In this document: piece by piece, positions 26,743 through 37,814 of the stretch
Numbering within the stretch: the stretch's first letter is position 1
Layout of the letters: each line of letters starts with the position of its first letter
NCBI RefSeq assembly: GCF_002206635.1
Contig: NZ_NGUO01000009.1
Coordinates: forward strand, 124,001 to 188,000
DNA from: Polynucleobacter aenigmaticus
GTDB taxonomy: Bacteria > Pseudomonadota > Gammaproteobacteria > Burkholderiales > Burkholderiaceae
Reading direction: 5' to 3'
DNA: 64,000 bases
The notes under the pieces: generated by a model
Databases searched by the model: none
The model's input: only the letters and a program-made list of their open reading frames with translations
Told to the model about the DNA's origin: nothing
Program-made: the position numbers and the translations under genes

Positions 26743-28521
26743 ATGACCGCGATTAAAAAAGTATTGCCACGCCGTCGTTTCGACGCAGTAATTATTGGTG
26801 CAGGTGGTTCAGGTATGCGCGCTTCTTTGCAATTAGCAGAAGCTGGCTTGAACGTTGCGGTATTAACTAAGGTTTTCCCAACACGCTCACATACTGTTGC
26901 TGCACAAGGTGGCATTGGCGCTTCCCTCGGCAATATGAGTGAAGACAACTGGCACTATCACTTTTACGACACCATCAAAGGTTCCGACTGGTTAGGCGAT
27001 CAAGATGTCATCGAGTTTATGTGCCGCGAAGCTCCTAAAGTAGTTTATGAGCTCGAGCACTTTGGAATGCCATTTGACCGTAATCCAGATGGCACGATTT
27101 ATCAGCGCCCATTTGGAGGTCACACCGCTAACTATGGCGAGAAGCCTGTTCAACGTGCTTGCGCTGCAGCTGACCGCACTGGTCACGCGATGTTGCACAC
27201 TTTGTATCAACGTAACGTGCGTGCAAAAACAAACTTCTTTGTTGAGTGGCTCGCTTTGGATTTAATTCGTGATGATGCTGGCGATGTCGTTGGTGTTACT
27301 GCCCTCGAAATGGAGACTGGCGAGGTTTATATTCTCGAAACTAAAGTAGTCATGATGGCTACCGGTGGTGCGGGTCGTATTTGGGATGCATCCACAAACG
27401 CATTTATCAATACTGGTGACGGTATGGGTCTAGCTGCTCGTGCAGATATTCCATTGGAAGATATGGAGTTCTGGCAATTCCACCCAACTGGCGTAGCTGG
27501 TGCGGGCGTATTGTTGACAGAAGGTTGTCGCGGCGAAGGCGGCATTTTGCGTAATAAAGATGGTGAGCGCTTTATGGAGCGCTATGCGCCAACCTATAAA
27601 GATTTAGCGCCACGCGATTTCGTATCCCGCTGTATGGATCAAGAAATTAAAGAGGGACGCGGTTGCGGTCCTAATGGTGATTATGTAGTGCTCGATTTGA
27701 CTCATATTGGCGCAGAGACCATCATGAAGCGTTTGCCTTCTGTGTATGAGATCGGTATCAACTTTGCAAACGTGGACGTAACAAAAGAGCCTATTCCAGT
27801 TGTACCAACCATCCACTATCAGATGGGCGGTATTCCAACAAACATCAACGGTCAAGTTGTTGTGCCTGCTAATGGCATACACAACGAGATTGTTAATGGT
27901 CTTTATGCTATCGGTGAGTGTTCTTGCGTATCTGTGCACGGTGCAAATCGTTTGGGCACGAACTCTTTGCTCGACTTGCTAGTTTTCGGTCGTGCAGCTG
28001 GTAACCATATCGTTGCGATGGATCTCAAGAATCGTGAGTTCAAACCTTTGCCTGAAAATGCAGGCGAACAAACATTGGCACGTATTGCAGCGCTGGATAA
28101 TTCGACTTCAGGTGAATACGCGCAAGATGTTGCAAACGACATTCGTAAAACAATGCAGAAGTACGCTGGTGTATTCCGCAATCAAGAATTGATGGACGAA
28201 GGTGTTCGTCAAATGGCGAAATTAACTGAGCGCGCAAAGCACTTATGGTTAAAAGACAAGTCTCAGATTTTCAATACAGCTCGTATTGAGGCCTTGGAAG
28301 TGGCTAACCTGATTGAGGCTGCCAACGCCACAATCACCTCTGCAGCTGCTCGCAAAGAGAGTCGTGGTGCACACTCGCACGATGATCATCAAGAGCGCGA
28401 TGATGACAACTGGATGAAGCATACCCTTTGGTATAGCAATGGCAATAAGCTGTCTTACAAGCCAGTGGTGTTAAAGCCCTTAACCGTTGAGTCCTTCCCT
28501 CCTAAAGAACGTACTTTCTAA
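26743..28521 (+). CDS. sdhA: Succinate dehydrogenase flavoprotein subunit
   Basis: This catalytic subunit carries covalent FAD and oxidises succinate to fumarate. GAGGSGMRASLQLAEAGLNV binds FAD, and the FAD-linked histidine is in TRSHTVAAQGGIGASLGN (about residues 45-62). The active-site segment HPTGVAGAGVLLTEGCRGEG lies near 246-265, and GAEnRLG-type HGANRLGTNSLLDLLVFG near 400. I start at 26743 (MTAIKKVLPRRRFD, 592 residues), four bases after the sdhD stop; an in-frame start at 26701 would lie inside sdhD. Confidence 0.96.
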   Translation: MTAIKKVLPRRRFDAVIIGAGGSGMRASLQLAEAGLNVAVLTKVFPTRSHTVAAQGGIGASLGNMSEDNWHYHFYDTIKGSDWLGDQDVIEFMCREAPKVVYELEHFGMPFDRNPDGTIYQRPFGGHTANYGEKPVQRACAAADRTGHAMLHTLYQRNVRAKTNFFVEWLALDLIRDDAGDVVGVTALEMETGEVYILETKVVMMATGGAGRIWDASTNAFINTGDGMGLAARADIPLEDMEFWQFHPTGVAGAGVLLTEGCRGEGGILRNKDGERFMERYAPTYKDLAPRDFVSRCMDQEIKEGRGCGPNGDYVVLDLTHIGAETIMKRLPSVYEIGINFANVDVTKEPIPVVPTIHYQMGGIPTNINGQVVVPANGIHNEIVNGLYAIGECSCVSVHGANRLGTNSLLDLLVFGRAAGNHIVAMDLKNREFKPLPENAGEQTLARIAALDNSTSGEYAQDVANDIRKTMQKYAGVFRNQELMDEGVRQMAKLTERAKHLWLKDKSQIFNTARIEALEVANLIEAANATITSAAARKESRGAHSHDDHQERDDDNWMKHTLWYSNGNKLSYKPVVLKPLTVESFPPKERTF

Positions 28522-28538
28522 GCGAAGAGAAATAGAAA

Positions 28539-29243
28539 ATGAGTGATATTCGTATATTTGAAATTTACCGCTACGATCCTGATGTCGATGCAGCTCCACG
28601 TATGGAACGTTATGAGCTTGAGTTGACTGGTGAACGTATGTTGTTGGATGCCTTGATTTCTTTAAAGAAGCAAGATGAGAGCATCACCTACCGCCGCTCA
28701 TGCCGTGAAGGTGTTTGTGGCTCAGATGCCATGAACATTAACGGTAAGAATGGTTTAGCTTGCTTAACTAATATGTTGACTTTGCCAAAAGTGATCACAT
28801 TGCGTCCATTGCCTGGCTTGCCAGTTGTGCGTGATTTGATTGTTGATATGACTTTGTTCTTCAAGCAATATTTGTCTATCAAGCCTTATTTAGTGAATGA
28901 CAATCCTGCGCCTGAAAAAGAGCGCTTGCAGAGCCCTGAAGAGCGTGAAGAGTTAAATGGATTGTATGAGTGCATCTTGTGCGCCTCATGCTCCACATCA
29001 TGCCCGTCTTTCTGGTGGAATCCGGACAAGTTTGTTGGCCCAGCGGGCTTACTCCAGGCCTACCGCTTTATTGCCGATAGTCGTGATGAAGATACTGCGC
29101 AGCGCTTAGATAACTTGGAAGACCCATATCGTTTATTCCGTTGCCATACCATCATGAATTGTGTGGATGTATGTCCTAAGCATTTGAATCCAACCAAGGC
29201 AATTGGAAAGATCAAGGAATTAATGGTTCGTAGGGCGGTATGA
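28539..29243 (+). CDS. sdhB: Succinate dehydrogenase iron-sulfur subunit
   Basis: This subunit passes electrons from SdhA to quinone through three Fe-S clusters. The 2Fe-2S ligands lie in [20 protein letters not shown], with the following AC; the 4Fe-4S ligands in [16 protein letters not shown]; and the 3Fe-4S ligands in [17 protein letters not shown]. The 234-residue length is normal. Its stop overlaps the sdhE start by four bases. Confidence 0.97.
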   Translation: MSDIRIFEIYRYDPDVDAAPRMERYELELTGERMLLDALISLKKQDESITYRRSCREGVCGSDAMNINGKNGLACLTNMLTLPKVITLRPLPGLPVVRDLIVDMTLFFKQYLSIKPYLVNDNPAPEKERLQSPEEREELNGLYECILCASCSTSCPSFWWNPDKFVGPAGLLQAYRFIADSRDEDTAQRLDNLEDPYRLFRCHTIMNCVDVCPKHLNPTKAIGKIKELMVRRAV

Positions 29244-29509
29244 CCCTTAGCAATGCAGAGTTATATCGTTTAAAGAGTGATGCCCGCAGGGGCTTACTTG
29301 AGAATGATTTAATTCTGCAGCGTTTCTTTGGGCGCTACGGTGCCCAGTTAAATGCGGAAGATGGAAAAGTTTTAACCCAATTACTGGCCCTGGAAGACAA
29401 TGACTTGATGGATTTATTAATCGGTCGTAAGGATTCTGTGGCTGTGCTGGAAAAAGAAGCTCAGGAGGCCTCTTTTAAAGCGGTTTTACAAAGGCTGAGA
29501 GAGAAGTAA
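29240..29509 (+). CDS. sdhE: SdhE family FAD assembly factor
   Basis: SdhE promotes covalent flavinylation of SdhA. The 89-residue protein carries the family motif [14 protein letters not shown] near 15-28 (usually RRGMxExDxxL). ATGA overlap with sdhB couples its synthesis to its client complex. It is followed 82 bp later by gltA without a terminator. Confidence 0.93.
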   Translation: MTLSNAELYRLKSDARRGLLENDLILQRFFGRYGAQLNAEDGKVLTQLLALEDNDLMDLLIGRKDSVAVLEKEAQEASFKAVLQRLREK

Positions 29510-29591
29510 CTCGGCACTTTGATGTAGTTGTAGCGCGGATGCATAATCAAAAAGCGTATTAATCATCAATTTGAATGACTAAGGATTAGAA

Positions 29592-30905
29592 ATGATTGAA
29601 TCGGATATCAAGGCAAAACTCTCGTTTTCGGATGGCACCCCAGATATTGATCTGCCAATTTACAAGGGGACTGTTGGCCCTGATGTAATCGATATTCGTA
29701 AGCTCTACGGCCAGACTGGTAAGTTTACTTACGATTCAGGCTTTCTTTCCACCGCCTCATGCAACAGCAAAATTACCTACATCGATGGTGATAAAGGTGA
29801 GTTGCTATATCGCGGCTACCCAATCGAAGATTTAGCGCATAACTGTGACTTCTTAGAAGTTTGCTATCTATTGATTAATGGTGAATTACCAAACGCTGCA
29901 CAGAAAAAAGATTTCGAAGAATTGGTCATGCATCACACGATGGTTCATGAGCAAATGCAATTCTTCTTGCGCGGTTTCCGCCGTGACGCCCATCCAATGT
30001 CCGTGTTGACTGGCTTGGTTGGTGCAATGGCAGCTTTCTATCATGATGAGATCGATTACAGCCAGCCACACGCTCGTGAAGTAGCGCAAATTCGTTTGAT
30101 CGCGAAGATGCCAACATTGGTTGCCATGGCTTATAAGTATTCTGTTGGCCAGCCATTTATCTATCCTGATAACTCTTTGTCATACACAGCAAACTTTATG
30201 CGCATGATGTTTGCAACTCCTTGCGAAGAGTACAAAGTGAACCCATTATTGGTGCGCGCTTTAGACCGCATCTTCACATTGCATGCTGATCATGAGCAAA
30301 ATGCATCGACTTCAACAGTACGTTTGTGCGGTTCTTCGGGAACAAATCCATTTGCCGCCATCTCTGCCGGTATTGCATGCCTGTGGGGCCCAGCTCATGG
30401 TGGTGCAAACGAAGCTTGTTTACAGATGTTGAATGAAATTCAAGCAAATGGTGGCGTTGAGAAGATTCATGAATTCATCGCTCAAGTGAAAGATAAGAAC
30501 TCTAGCGTTCGTTTGATGGGCTTTGGTCATCGCGTCTATAAAAACTTTGATCCACGCGCAAAATTAATGCGTGAGACTTGCTACGAAGTATTGAATGAGC
30601 TTGGTCTGCAAGATGATCCATTATTCAAATTAGCAATGACACTTGAGAAAATTGCATTAGAAGACGACTACTTTGTAAGTCGTAAGCTCTATCCAAACGT
30701 AGACTTCTACTCAGGCATCGTGCAGCGCGCCTTAGGTATTCCAACAGAAATGTTTACCTGTGTTTTTGCTTTGGCAAGAACAGTGGGTTGGATTGCTCAA
30801 TGGGAAGAGATGATCACTGATCCTGAGTACAAGATTGGTCGTCCACGTCAGTTATATGTTGGAGAAACTTCACGTAAAGTTCCCAATATTACTGTTCGTA
30901 AATAA
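29592..30905 (+). CDS. gltA: Citrate synthase (type II)
   Basis: This enzyme condenses acetyl-CoA with oxaloacetate, the entry step of the TCA cycle. The 437-residue protein has the hexameric type II layout with an N-terminal beta region ([20 protein letters not shown]). Catalytic residues are visible: [22 protein letters not shown] (His), [13 protein letters not shown] (His) and NVDFYSGIV (Asp). AAGGATT precedes the start. It is the last TCA gene before leuC, which begins only 18 bp after its stop. Confidence 0.97.
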   Translation: MIESDIKAKLSFSDGTPDIDLPIYKGTVGPDVIDIRKLYGQTGKFTYDSGFLSTASCNSKITYIDGDKGELLYRGYPIEDLAHNCDFLEVCYLLINGELPNAAQKKDFEELVMHHTMVHEQMQFFLRGFRRDAHPMSVLTGLVGAMAAFYHDEIDYSQPHAREVAQIRLIAKMPTLVAMAYKYSVGQPFIYPDNSLSYTANFMRMMFATPCEEYKVNPLLVRALDRIFTLHADHEQNASTSTVRLCGSSGTNPFAAISAGIACLWGPAHGGANEACLQMLNEIQANGGVEKIHEFIAQVKDKNSSVRLMGFGHRVYKNFDPRAKLMRETCYEVLNELGLQDDPLFKLAMTLEKIALEDDYFVSRKLYPNVDFYSGIVQRALGIPTEMFTCVFALARTVGWIAQWEEMITDPEYKIGRPRQLYVGETSRKVPNITVRK

Positions 30906-30923
30906 AAGTTTTAAAGGGTTTTC

Positions 30924-32333
30924 ATGTCACGCACGCTTTACGATAAATTGTGGGATGACCATGTCGTCTATTCAGAACAAGATGGCACGGCCACGATATA
31001 TATAGATCGTCAGTTATTGCATGAGGTGACAAGCCCTCAAGCTTTTGAGGGCTTGAATATTGCCGGCCGCCCTGTTTGGCGTATTTCTGCCAACTTGGCG
31101 GTATCCGATCACAATGTTCCAACTACCGACCGCTCCGAAGGGATAGCAGACCCTATTTCTAAGTTGCAGGTAGATACGCTAGATCAAAATTGCGATGCCT
31201 TTGGCATTACGCAGTACAAAATGAATGACTCCCGTCAAGGGATTGTGCATGTAATTGGACCGGAGCAGGGTGCTACTTTGCCTGGCATGACCGTTGTCTG
31301 TGGCGATTCACACACCAGCACTCATGGCGCATTTGGAGCATTGGCATTTGGTATTGGTACGTCAGAAGTTGAGCATGTACTAGCCACCCAAACCTTGCTA
31401 ATGAAAAAGAGCAAAAACATGTTGGTTAAGGTTGATGGGCGTTTGCAACCTGGCTCTACTGCTAAAGATATTGTTCTTGCGGTCATTGGTAGGATTGGTA
31501 CTGCTGGTGGTACGGGCTACACCATCGAGTTTTCTGGCGAGGCTATTCGCAACCTGTCCATGGAAGGTCGGATGACTGTCTGCAATATGGCAATCGAGGC
31601 AGGTGCTCGCGCTGGCCTAGTGGCGGTTGATGAGACCACGATTGACTACATTCAAGGTCGACCTTACGCTCCCAAGGCAGAAGCATTGCGTCATGCTCTG
31701 CAATACTGGCGCACTTTGCATTCAGATGTCGATGCGAAGTTCGATGCCGTAGTGGAGTTGCGTGCCGAAGAGATTGCCCCTCAAGTGACTTGGGGTACTT
31801 CGCCTGAAATGGTTCTTTCTATTGGTGATCGCATTCCAGATCCTGAGAAAGAGCACGATACGAATAAGCGTTCCGCAATGGAGCGTGCGCTGGAATACAT
31901 GGGTCTCGTTCCAAATACCCCAATGAGTCATATTTCTGTAGATAAAGTATTTATTGGTTCCTGCACAAACAGTCGCATTGAGGACATTCGTGCTGCTGCT
32001 AAGGTCGTAGACCGCTTAGGTAAAAAAGTTGCTGCTAATGTCAAATTGGCAATGGTTGTGCCTGGCTCTGGTTTAGTCAAGGCTCAGGCCGAGCGAGAAG
32101 GTTTAGATCGGGTCTTTAAAGCTGCTGGCTTTGAATGGCGCGAGCCTGGTTGCTCCATGTGTTTGGCCATGAATGCTGATCGCCTTGAGCCAGGTGAGCG
32201 TTGCGCCTCTACCTCCAATCGTAATTTTGAAGGTCGCCAAGGTAATGGCGGAAGAACGCATTTGGTTAGCCCGGCAATGGCTGCTGCTGCTGCCATTGAA
32301 GGTCACTTTGTTGATGTTCGTAAGATTTCTTAA
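30924..32333 (+). CDS. leuC: 3-isopropylmalate dehydratase large subunit
   Basis: With LeuD this enzyme isomerises 2-isopropylmalate to 3-isopropylmalate in leucine synthesis. At 469 residues it is the bacterial LeuC type. The 4Fe-4S ligands lie in [14 protein letters not shown] (near 348) and [13 protein letters not shown] (near 410). [20 protein letters not shown] near 130 is the aconitase-family substrate signature. It follows gltA by 18 bp. A small lipoprotein gene, not leuD, comes next. Confidence 0.97.
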   Translation: MSRTLYDKLWDDHVVYSEQDGTATIYIDRQLLHEVTSPQAFEGLNIAGRPVWRISANLAVSDHNVPTTDRSEGIADPISKLQVDTLDQNCDAFGITQYKMNDSRQGIVHVIGPEQGATLPGMTVVCGDSHTSTHGAFGALAFGIGTSEVEHVLATQTLLMKKSKNMLVKVDGRLQPGSTAKDIVLAVIGRIGTAGGTGYTIEFSGEAIRNLSMEGRMTVCNMAIEAGARAGLVAVDETTIDYIQGRPYAPKAEALRHALQYWRTLHSDVDAKFDAVVELRAEEIAPQVTWGTSPEMVLSIGDRIPDPEKEHDTNKRSAMERALEYMGLVPNTPMSHISVDKVFIGSCTNSRIEDIRAAAKVVDRLGKKVAANVKLAMVVPGSGLVKAQAEREGLDRVFKAAGFEWREPGCSMCLAMNADRLEPGERCASTSNRNFEGRQGNGGRTHLVSPAMAAAAAIEGHFVDVRKIS

Positions 32334-32342
32334 GGAATTAGC

Positions 32343-32546
32343 GTGTTTAAATGGTCTACTTTCACAATGATTAAAAAACTTACTATCGTTGCTATTGCAG
32401 GAATTATTATTTCAGCCTGTAGCAATACGATGGAAGGTCTTGGTAAAGATATGCAAACCATGGGCAACTCCATGGGTGGCAATAGCACTACAACCAACCA
32501 ATCCCAAACAAAAGGGAAAGATGTTGTTGTAACGCCAGTGAAGTAA
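32343..32546 (+). CDS. Entericidin-like small lipoprotein
   Basis: This 67-residue (or 59-residue) lipoprotein sits between leuC and leuD. The signal peptide MIKKLTIVAIAGIIISAC ends with the lipobox ISAC, so the mature protein would be lipidated and envelope-bound. The mature start SNTMEGLGKDMQTMGNSMGG matches entericidin A/B proteins (pattern NTxxGxGKDxxxxG). Two starts are possible: GTG at 32343 with AAGGA six bases upstream, or ATG at 32367, which gives the more typical signal peptide but has no ribosome site. The role in this genus is unknown; in E. coli entericidins are linked to stationary phase and membrane lysis. Confidence 0.82.
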   Translation: MFKWSTFTMIKKLTIVAIAGIIISACSNTMEGLGKDMQTMGNSMGGNSTTTNQSQTKGKDVVVTPVK

Positions 32547-32591
32547 GTGCTTTTAAATAAGTAATCAGTCGATATTTAGCAAAAGATCATC

Positions 32592-33239
32592 ATGGAAAAA
32601 TTTACGGTATACAAAGGTTTAGTTGCTCCGCTTAATCGCGAGAACGTAGATACCGATGCCATCATCCCAAAGCAATTCTTAAAATCGATTAAGAAAACAG
32701 GCTTTGGTCAGAATCTATTTGATGAGTGGCGCTATTTAGATCATGGCGAACCTGGTCAAGATTGCAGCATCCGCCCAATTAACCCTGATTTTGTTTTAAA
32801 CCAACCACGCTATAAAGATGCGGGTATTTTGCTAGCCCGCAAGAATTTCGGTTGCGGTAGCTCGCGTGAACATGCGCCATGGGCACTGGATCAGTATGGC
32901 TTCAGAGCGGTGATTGCCCCTAGTTTTGCAGATATTTTCCACAATAATTGCTTCAAGAATGGCATTTTACCGATTGCTCTATCAGAACTACAGGTAGACC
33001 ATTTGTTTAACGAAACGCTGGCATTTAACGGCTACCAGCTCACGATTGATCTGGAAAGCCAGCAGGTGATTACCCCTGATGGCACGGCCTATAGCTTTGA
33101 TGTGGCGCCATTTAGAAAGCATTGCCTGCTAAACGGATTAGACGATATTGGCTTAACCCTGCAACATGCAGATAAAATCAAGGCTTACGAAGCTGAGCGC
33201 ATCCTCAAGATGCCTTGGCTTGCTACACAACTGCCGTAG
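32592..33239 (+). CDS. leuD: 3-isopropylmalate dehydratase small subunit
   Basis: The 215-residue swivelling domain partner of LeuC. Signatures are [16 protein letters not shown] near 18-33, [16 protein letters not shown] near 88-103 and [19 protein letters not shown] near 112-130. It is 45 bp after the lipoprotein gene and 23 bp before leuB. Confidence 0.96.
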   Translation: MEKFTVYKGLVAPLNRENVDTDAIIPKQFLKSIKKTGFGQNLFDEWRYLDHGEPGQDCSIRPINPDFVLNQPRYKDAGILLARKNFGCGSSREHAPWALDQYGFRAVIAPSFADIFHNNCFKNGILPIALSELQVDHLFNETLAFNGYQLTIDLESQQVITPDGTAYSFDVAPFRKHCLLNGLDDIGLTLQHADKIKAYEAERILKMPWLATQLP

Positions 33240-33262
33240 TTTTATAGAGTTAAAGGCCTTTC

Positions 33263-34336
33263 ATGAAAATTGCAGTCCTACCGGGCGATGGTATCGGCCC
33301 GGAAATCGTTGCTGAAGCCGTTAAGGTATTAAACGCGCTTGGCCCTAAATTTGACCTCGAGACAGCCCCTGTTGGCGGCGCTGCTTATGATGTTGCCGGT
33401 CATCCATTGCCACCTGCGACTCTAGAGTTGGCCAAAAAAGCAGATGCTATTTTGTTTGGGGCTGTCGGTGACTGGAAATACGATACCTTGCCACGTGAAC
33501 TGCGCCCTGAACAAGCCATTTTGGGATTACGTAAGCATTTGGAATTATTTGCTAATTTTAGACCCGCAATTTGTTATGACGAGTTAACTGCTGCATCTAG
33601 CCTAAAGGCAGAGATTATTGGTGGTCTCGATATTTTGATTATTCGTGAACTGAACGGCGACATTTATTTTGGTCAACCGCGCGGTATTCGTACTTCAGAG
33701 CTTCCTTTGTTCAAAGGTGCGCGTGAAGGTTATGACATGATGCATTACAGCGAGCCAGAAGTTGAACGTATTGGTCGCGTTGCATTTGAAGCGGCGCGTA
33801 AACGAGGTAAAAAAGTTTGCAGCGTTGATAAAGCAAACGTTTTAGAGACATCGCAGCTCTGGCGTGAGGTAATGACCCAAGTTGCTAAAGACTATCCAGA
33901 TGTGGAGTTGTCACATATGTATGTCGACAATGCAGCAATGCAACTAGTCAAGGCACCAAAAGCATTTGATGTAGTGGTAACTGGCAATCTGTTTGGTGAC
34001 ATTCTGTCTGATGAGGCAGCGATGTTAACCGGCTCTATTGGCATGTTGCCATCAGCTTCATTAGATAAAAATAATAAAGGCCTGTATGAGCCTAGCCATG
34101 GATCAGCCCCCGATATCGCTGGCAAAGGTATTGCAAACCCTTTGGCGACCATTTTGTCAGCTGCCATGATGTTGCGTTACTCCTTGGGTTTACCACAGGA
34201 GGCTGATCGTATTGAGGCGGCGGTCCAAAAAGTTCTTGCACAAGGGTTACGAACGGCCGACATCTACACAGAAGGCACGAAGAAGATTTCCACCGTTGAA
34301 ATGGGCGATGCTGTAGTAGCGGCTCTTTCAAAATAA
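33263..34336 (+). CDS. leuB: 3-isopropylmalate dehydrogenase
   Basis: This NAD-dependent oxidative decarboxylase makes 2-ketoisocaproate, the leucine precursor. The 357-residue protein has [10 protein letters not shown] at 8-17, [13 protein letters not shown] near 90, [17 protein letters not shown] near 192 and the nucleotide segment [20 protein letters not shown] near 239. Normal length; follows leuD by 23 bp. Confidence 0.97.
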   Translation: MKIAVLPGDGIGPEIVAEAVKVLNALGPKFDLETAPVGGAAYDVAGHPLPPATLELAKKADAILFGAVGDWKYDTLPRELRPEQAILGLRKHLELFANFRPAICYDELTAASSLKAEIIGGLDILIIRELNGDIYFGQPRGIRTSELPLFKGAREGYDMMHYSEPEVERIGRVAFEAARKRGKKVCSVDKANVLETSQLWREVMTQVAKDYPDVELSHMYVDNAAMQLVKAPKAFDVVVTGNLFGDILSDEAAMLTGSIGMLPSASLDKNNKGLYEPSHGSAPDIAGKGIANPLATILSAAMMLRYSLGLPQEADRIEAAVQKVLAQGLRTADIYTEGTKKISTVEMGDAVVAALSK

Positions 34337-34388
34337 GAAATACATACACTCAAAATAAATCATCACACTGAATAGATAGTCGATCATC

Positions 34389-35546
34389 ATGGCAAATACA
34401 AATACACCATTAGTAGGCTTAGTCGGCTGGCGCGGTATGGTTGGTAGCGTTCTCATGGAGAGAATGTTGGCTGAAAAGGATTTCGAGCTTATAGAGCCAA
34501 TTTTTTTTAGTACCAGCCAAGCAGGCGGTGAAGTGCCGCTGTTAAATGGTCAAAAGGTTACCAAGAACGAAAACGCCCTACAAGATGCGCATGACATCAA
34601 AGCGCTATCACGTTGCGACATCATTTTGACTTGTCAGGGCGGTGATTACACCAATGACATTTTTCCTAAGCTACGTGCCGCTGGATGGCAGGGCCATTGG
34701 ATTGATGCAGCAAGTGCCTTGCGCATGAAAGATGATGCTGTTTTAGTTTTAGACCCCGTAAATCGCTCTGTGATTGATAACGCCTTAGCTGCCGGTGGAA
34801 AAAACTGGATTGGTAGTAATTGCACGGTGAGTTTGATGATGATGGCCATGGGCGGTCTAGTGAAGGCTGATATGGTTGAGTGGATTAGCGCTATGACCTA
34901 CCAAGCTGCATCCGGTGCTGGTGCGCAGAATATGCGCGAACTCCTTTTGCAAATGGGTGCTTTGCGTGACAGTGTTGCAACTGAACTAGCTGATCCTTCA
35001 TCTTGGATTTTAGATATCGATCGCAAAATTACCGAGACACTCCGCTCTCCCGATTTTCCGAAGAAAAACTTCCGTAACACGCCTTTGGCGGGTAGTTTGA
35101 TTCCTTGGATTGATGTTCCGGTTGAGAATGGCCAAACGAAAGAAGAGTGGAAGGGTGGAGCTGAATTCAATAAGATCTTAGGTCGACCTGCATTTAGAAC
35201 GCCTGGCAGCATTCCAATTGATGGTCTTTGCGTGCGTGTTGGTGCCATGCGTTGTCACTCACAAGGTTTGACAGTCAAACTCAAGAAAGATATTCCATTA
35301 AAAGAGATTGAGGAAATCTTGGCTAACGATAACCAATGGGTAAAAGTGATTCCTAACGATCGTGAGACCACTGAGCGTGAATTATCACCAGCCGCAATCA
35401 GCGGTACCTTGACTGTACCTATTGGCCGCCTGCATAAGATGGCAATGGGTCCTGAATATCTTGGTGCCTTTACTGTCGGGGATCAGCTCTTATGGGGTGC
35501 TGCTGAGCCACTGCGTCGCATGCTGCGCATCCTGCTTGAACATTAA
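34389..35546 (+). CDS. asd: Aspartate-semialdehyde dehydrogenase
   Basis: This enzyme reduces aspartyl phosphate to the semialdehyde, the branch point to lysine/diaminopimelate, threonine and methionine. The 385-residue protein begins [18 protein letters not shown] (NADP site), with the catalytic cysteine in [15 protein letters not shown] near 137 and [18 protein letters not shown] near 171. Its TAA shares one base with the ATG of the FimV-like gene (TAATG), giving translational coupling. Confidence 0.97.
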   Translation: MANTNTPLVGLVGWRGMVGSVLMERMLAEKDFELIEPIFFSTSQAGGEVPLLNGQKVTKNENALQDAHDIKALSRCDIILTCQGGDYTNDIFPKLRAAGWQGHWIDAASALRMKDDAVLVLDPVNRSVIDNALAAGGKNWIGSNCTVSLMMMAMGGLVKADMVEWISAMTYQAASGAGAQNMRELLLQMGALRDSVATELADPSSWILDIDRKITETLRSPDFPKKNFRNTPLAGSLIPWIDVPVENGQTKEEWKGGAEFNKILGRPAFRTPGSIPIDGLCVRVGAMRCHSQGLTVKLKKDIPLKEIEEILANDNQWVKVIPNDRETTERELSPAAISGTLTVPIGRLHKMAMGPEYLGAFTVGDQLLWGAAEPLRRMLRILLEH

Positions 35547-36937
35547 TGTTTCGAATTAGCCGGATACAGTTTGCAAAAGCACTTTGCTTAGTTTGGCTAA
35601 GTTGGTCTTGCTCGGCAGGCGCGATCTCACTGGGTTCGCCCAAGCTTCTCTCTAGGCCTGGTGAGCCACTAAAGGTGGAGTTTCCGATTCGGGTGGGTAT
35701 TGATGAGCAATCAGCACTACCTAGTCTGAATGTTGCCATCTCTAATAGAGCCTCCTATGAGCGCCTCGGGATTTCTAAAAAAATAATAGATTTAAATCCG
35801 CAGGCAATGATTTATCGCAACCAACAACAGCAGCTCATGGTGTTGCTTGAAACGGTTGAGGCTGTTCCAATAACAGATGATCCATTCTTAGATGTCTTAG
35901 TGACACTCAATTGGTCTGCAGGTAGCCTTACTAAGGCCTATACCTTGTTATTGGGTGATGCTCAGAAAATTTTAGTCAGACCAGGTCAAACATTATCTGA
36001 AATTGCAGCTCAATTAGCACCTCAGTTGCCAGGCGCGAGCTTAGATCAAACGATGATGGCTTTGTTTAAAGCCAACCCCGATGCATTTGCTAGCGGTAGC
36101 ATTAATCGTCTTGAGGCTGGTGCTGAACTCAATACGCCTAACCAAGCATTACTGAGATCTATTAGCCCGGCAGAGGCAAATCAATTCGTAGCTGAATCTA
36201 ATGCTCAGTGGCGCTCTGATCAAGAAGCCAAGAGTGGGGCATCATCTACCTCCAGCGTCGAAAAGAATGTTGCTGAATTAGCCCCTAAAGATAGACTCAA
36301 GATTGGATCTAGTGCTGAAGGTAGTTCTGAGGAGCGCCGCTATACGGAAGAACTAGTTGCTCAGGAAAAAACGTTAGAGCAGACTCGTGCACGCATTGTT
36401 GAGCTTGAGAAAAATATTGCAGATTTACAGCGTCTCGTTGTTCAAACAAAGGGAAGAGATAAGGATAAGGATCTGAATACCCTTAACAATCTTGGGCTGG
36501 GTGGATTTGCACCTGCTTTACTGGCCCTAGTATTGATGGGCTTTACAGGTTTACTGCTTTGGTTATTGGCAAAGAATGCGCGCAAATCTGAGCTACGTAA
36601 TTTTTCTAAAGAAGCAACAAACGCGATAACTCCCTTGAAGGATCATTCCGTATCTCATGGGGTGATGCCTGAGCGTGCTAAGGCGCTATTTGCAGGGATT
36701 GATTTGGAGTTAACTTCTCCCAAAAAGCCTGCCCCAACATCCCCCATTGTGGCAAATCCTCTTGCCGAGGCCTTACGTGTGAAGTTAAATTTGGCTCGAG
36801 CCTACATCACGATTGAGGACTTTTCGGCAGCCAAGAAATCATTGCAGGAAATCGTTCATATTGGTGGGTCTATTGATCCAGCAATTACGGTAGAAGCTCA
36901 AGGCCTCTTGCTTGAGTTGTCACACAGCAATAACTAA
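35546..36937 (+). CDS. fimV: FimV-like peptidoglycan-binding protein (short form)
   Basis: The 463-residue protein has a signal peptide (FAKALCLVWLSWSCSAGAIS, cleaved near 27) and a FimV N-terminal domain (LGSPKLLSRPGEPLKVEFPI). A LysM-like segment begins ILVRPGQTLSEIAAQL near 146, a coiled coil lies at about 270-300, and one membrane helix at about 320-342. A C-terminal FimV/TPR-like motif (LARAYITIEDFSAAKKSLQE) closes it. FimV scaffolds polar assemblies and type IV pili/twitching in other proteobacteria. This is about half the length of Pseudomonas FimV, lacking the long acidic region. Its position between asd and truA is the classic fimV locus. Confidence 0.88.
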   Translation: MFRISRIQFAKALCLVWLSWSCSAGAISLGSPKLLSRPGEPLKVEFPIRVGIDEQSALPSLNVAISNRASYERLGISKKIIDLNPQAMIYRNQQQQLMVLLETVEAVPITDDPFLDVLVTLNWSAGSLTKAYTLLLGDAQKILVRPGQTLSEIAAQLAPQLPGASLDQTMMALFKANPDAFASGSINRLEAGAELNTPNQALLRSISPAEANQFVAESNAQWRSDQEAKSGASSTSSVEKNVAELAPKDRLKIGSSAEGSSEERRYTEELVAQEKTLEQTRARIVELEKNIADLQRLVVQTKGRDKDKDLNTLNNLGLGGFAPALLALVLMGFTGLLLWLLAKNARKSELRNFSKEATNAITPLKDHSVSHGVMPERAKALFAGIDLELTSPKKPAPTSPIVANPLAEALRVKLNLARAYITIEDFSAAKKSLQEIVHIGGSIDPAITVEAQGLLLELSHSNN

Positions 36938-36946
36938 GGTCTTCCT

Positions 36947-37771
36947 ATGCGTATAGCCTTAGGCCTCCAATATGATGGCAGCCACTTTTCAGGCTGGCAG
37001 TCTCAAGTAAATCAAAATACTATTCAAGATGAATTAGAAAAAGCCATTTCTGCATTTGTTGGAATTGATGCTCTGAAGTCCAATCCCATACGCGTGATTA
37101 CTGCTGGTAGAACGGATACAGGTGTTCATGCATTGGGGCAGGTTGTTCACTTTGATGTTGAGGTGGAGCGTGAAAATTGGTCGTGGGTGAGGGGGGTTAA
37201 TACCTTCCTTCCCGAATCAATTGTGGTGAACTGGGCGCAGCCAGTTTCTGATGAGTTTAGCGCCCGCTATTCCGCCCATGAGCGCACTTACATTTACGCA
37301 TTGCACGCTGGGCCTTGCCGCTCCCCAATGAGCGCTTCACGCGCGGGTTATGTGATGCTTCCTGCTGATCGCTGGTTTGATGTGGACGCCATGAAGCGCT
37401 CTGCAGGATATTTAATTGGTGAGCACGATTTCACCTCATTTAGATCTTCGGAGTGCCAGAGCAAGACCCCTGTGAAAACTATCTATTCCATTGAGATTTT
37501 CTCTGATGAGCCGTGGCTGTATTTCAAGATTAAAGGGAATGCCTTTTTGCACCACATGGTACGCAATTTGGTGGGTAGCTTTATTCAAATTGGCATTGGC
37601 AAACAATCTGCCGATTGGATGGCTAAAGTATTGGCTGCAAAAGATCGTAGCATTGCAGCGCCCACATTTTCACCAGCCGGCCTTTATCTAGCTCAAATTG
37701 CTTACCCAGAAGAATTTAATATCCCCAAACCTTGGCTTGAGAACTCTTGGCTCCCTAAAAACCTCTTTTAA
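36947..37771 (+). CDS. truA: tRNA pseudouridine(38-40) synthase
   Basis: This enzyme converts uridines 38-40 in tRNA anticodon arms to pseudouridine. The 274-residue protein has [14 protein letters not shown] at 7-20 and the catalytic Asp57 in [35 protein letters not shown] lies near 202-218. Starts 9 bp after the fimV stop. Confidence 0.97.
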   Translation: MRIALGLQYDGSHFSGWQSQVNQNTIQDELEKAISAFVGIDALKSNPIRVITAGRTDTGVHALGQVVHFDVEVERENWSWVRGVNTFLPESIVVNWAQPVSDEFSARYSAHERTYIYALHAGPCRSPMSASRAGYVMLPADRWFDVDAMKRSAGYLIGEHDFTSFRSSECQSKTPVKTIYSIEIFSDEPWLYFKIKGNAFLHHMVRNLVGSFIQIGIGKQSADWMAKVLAAKDRSIAAPTFSPAGLYLAQIAYPEEFNIPKPWLENSWLPKNLF

Positions 37772-37814
37772 TCAAAGCCTGTTATTTCAGGGCTAAAGCC
37801 TTATCATTTCCTTT

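Noticed and set aside
37772..37814. Possible trp leader attenuator before trpF
   Set aside because: The 43-bp gap has no Trp-codon-rich leader peptide or paired hairpins.
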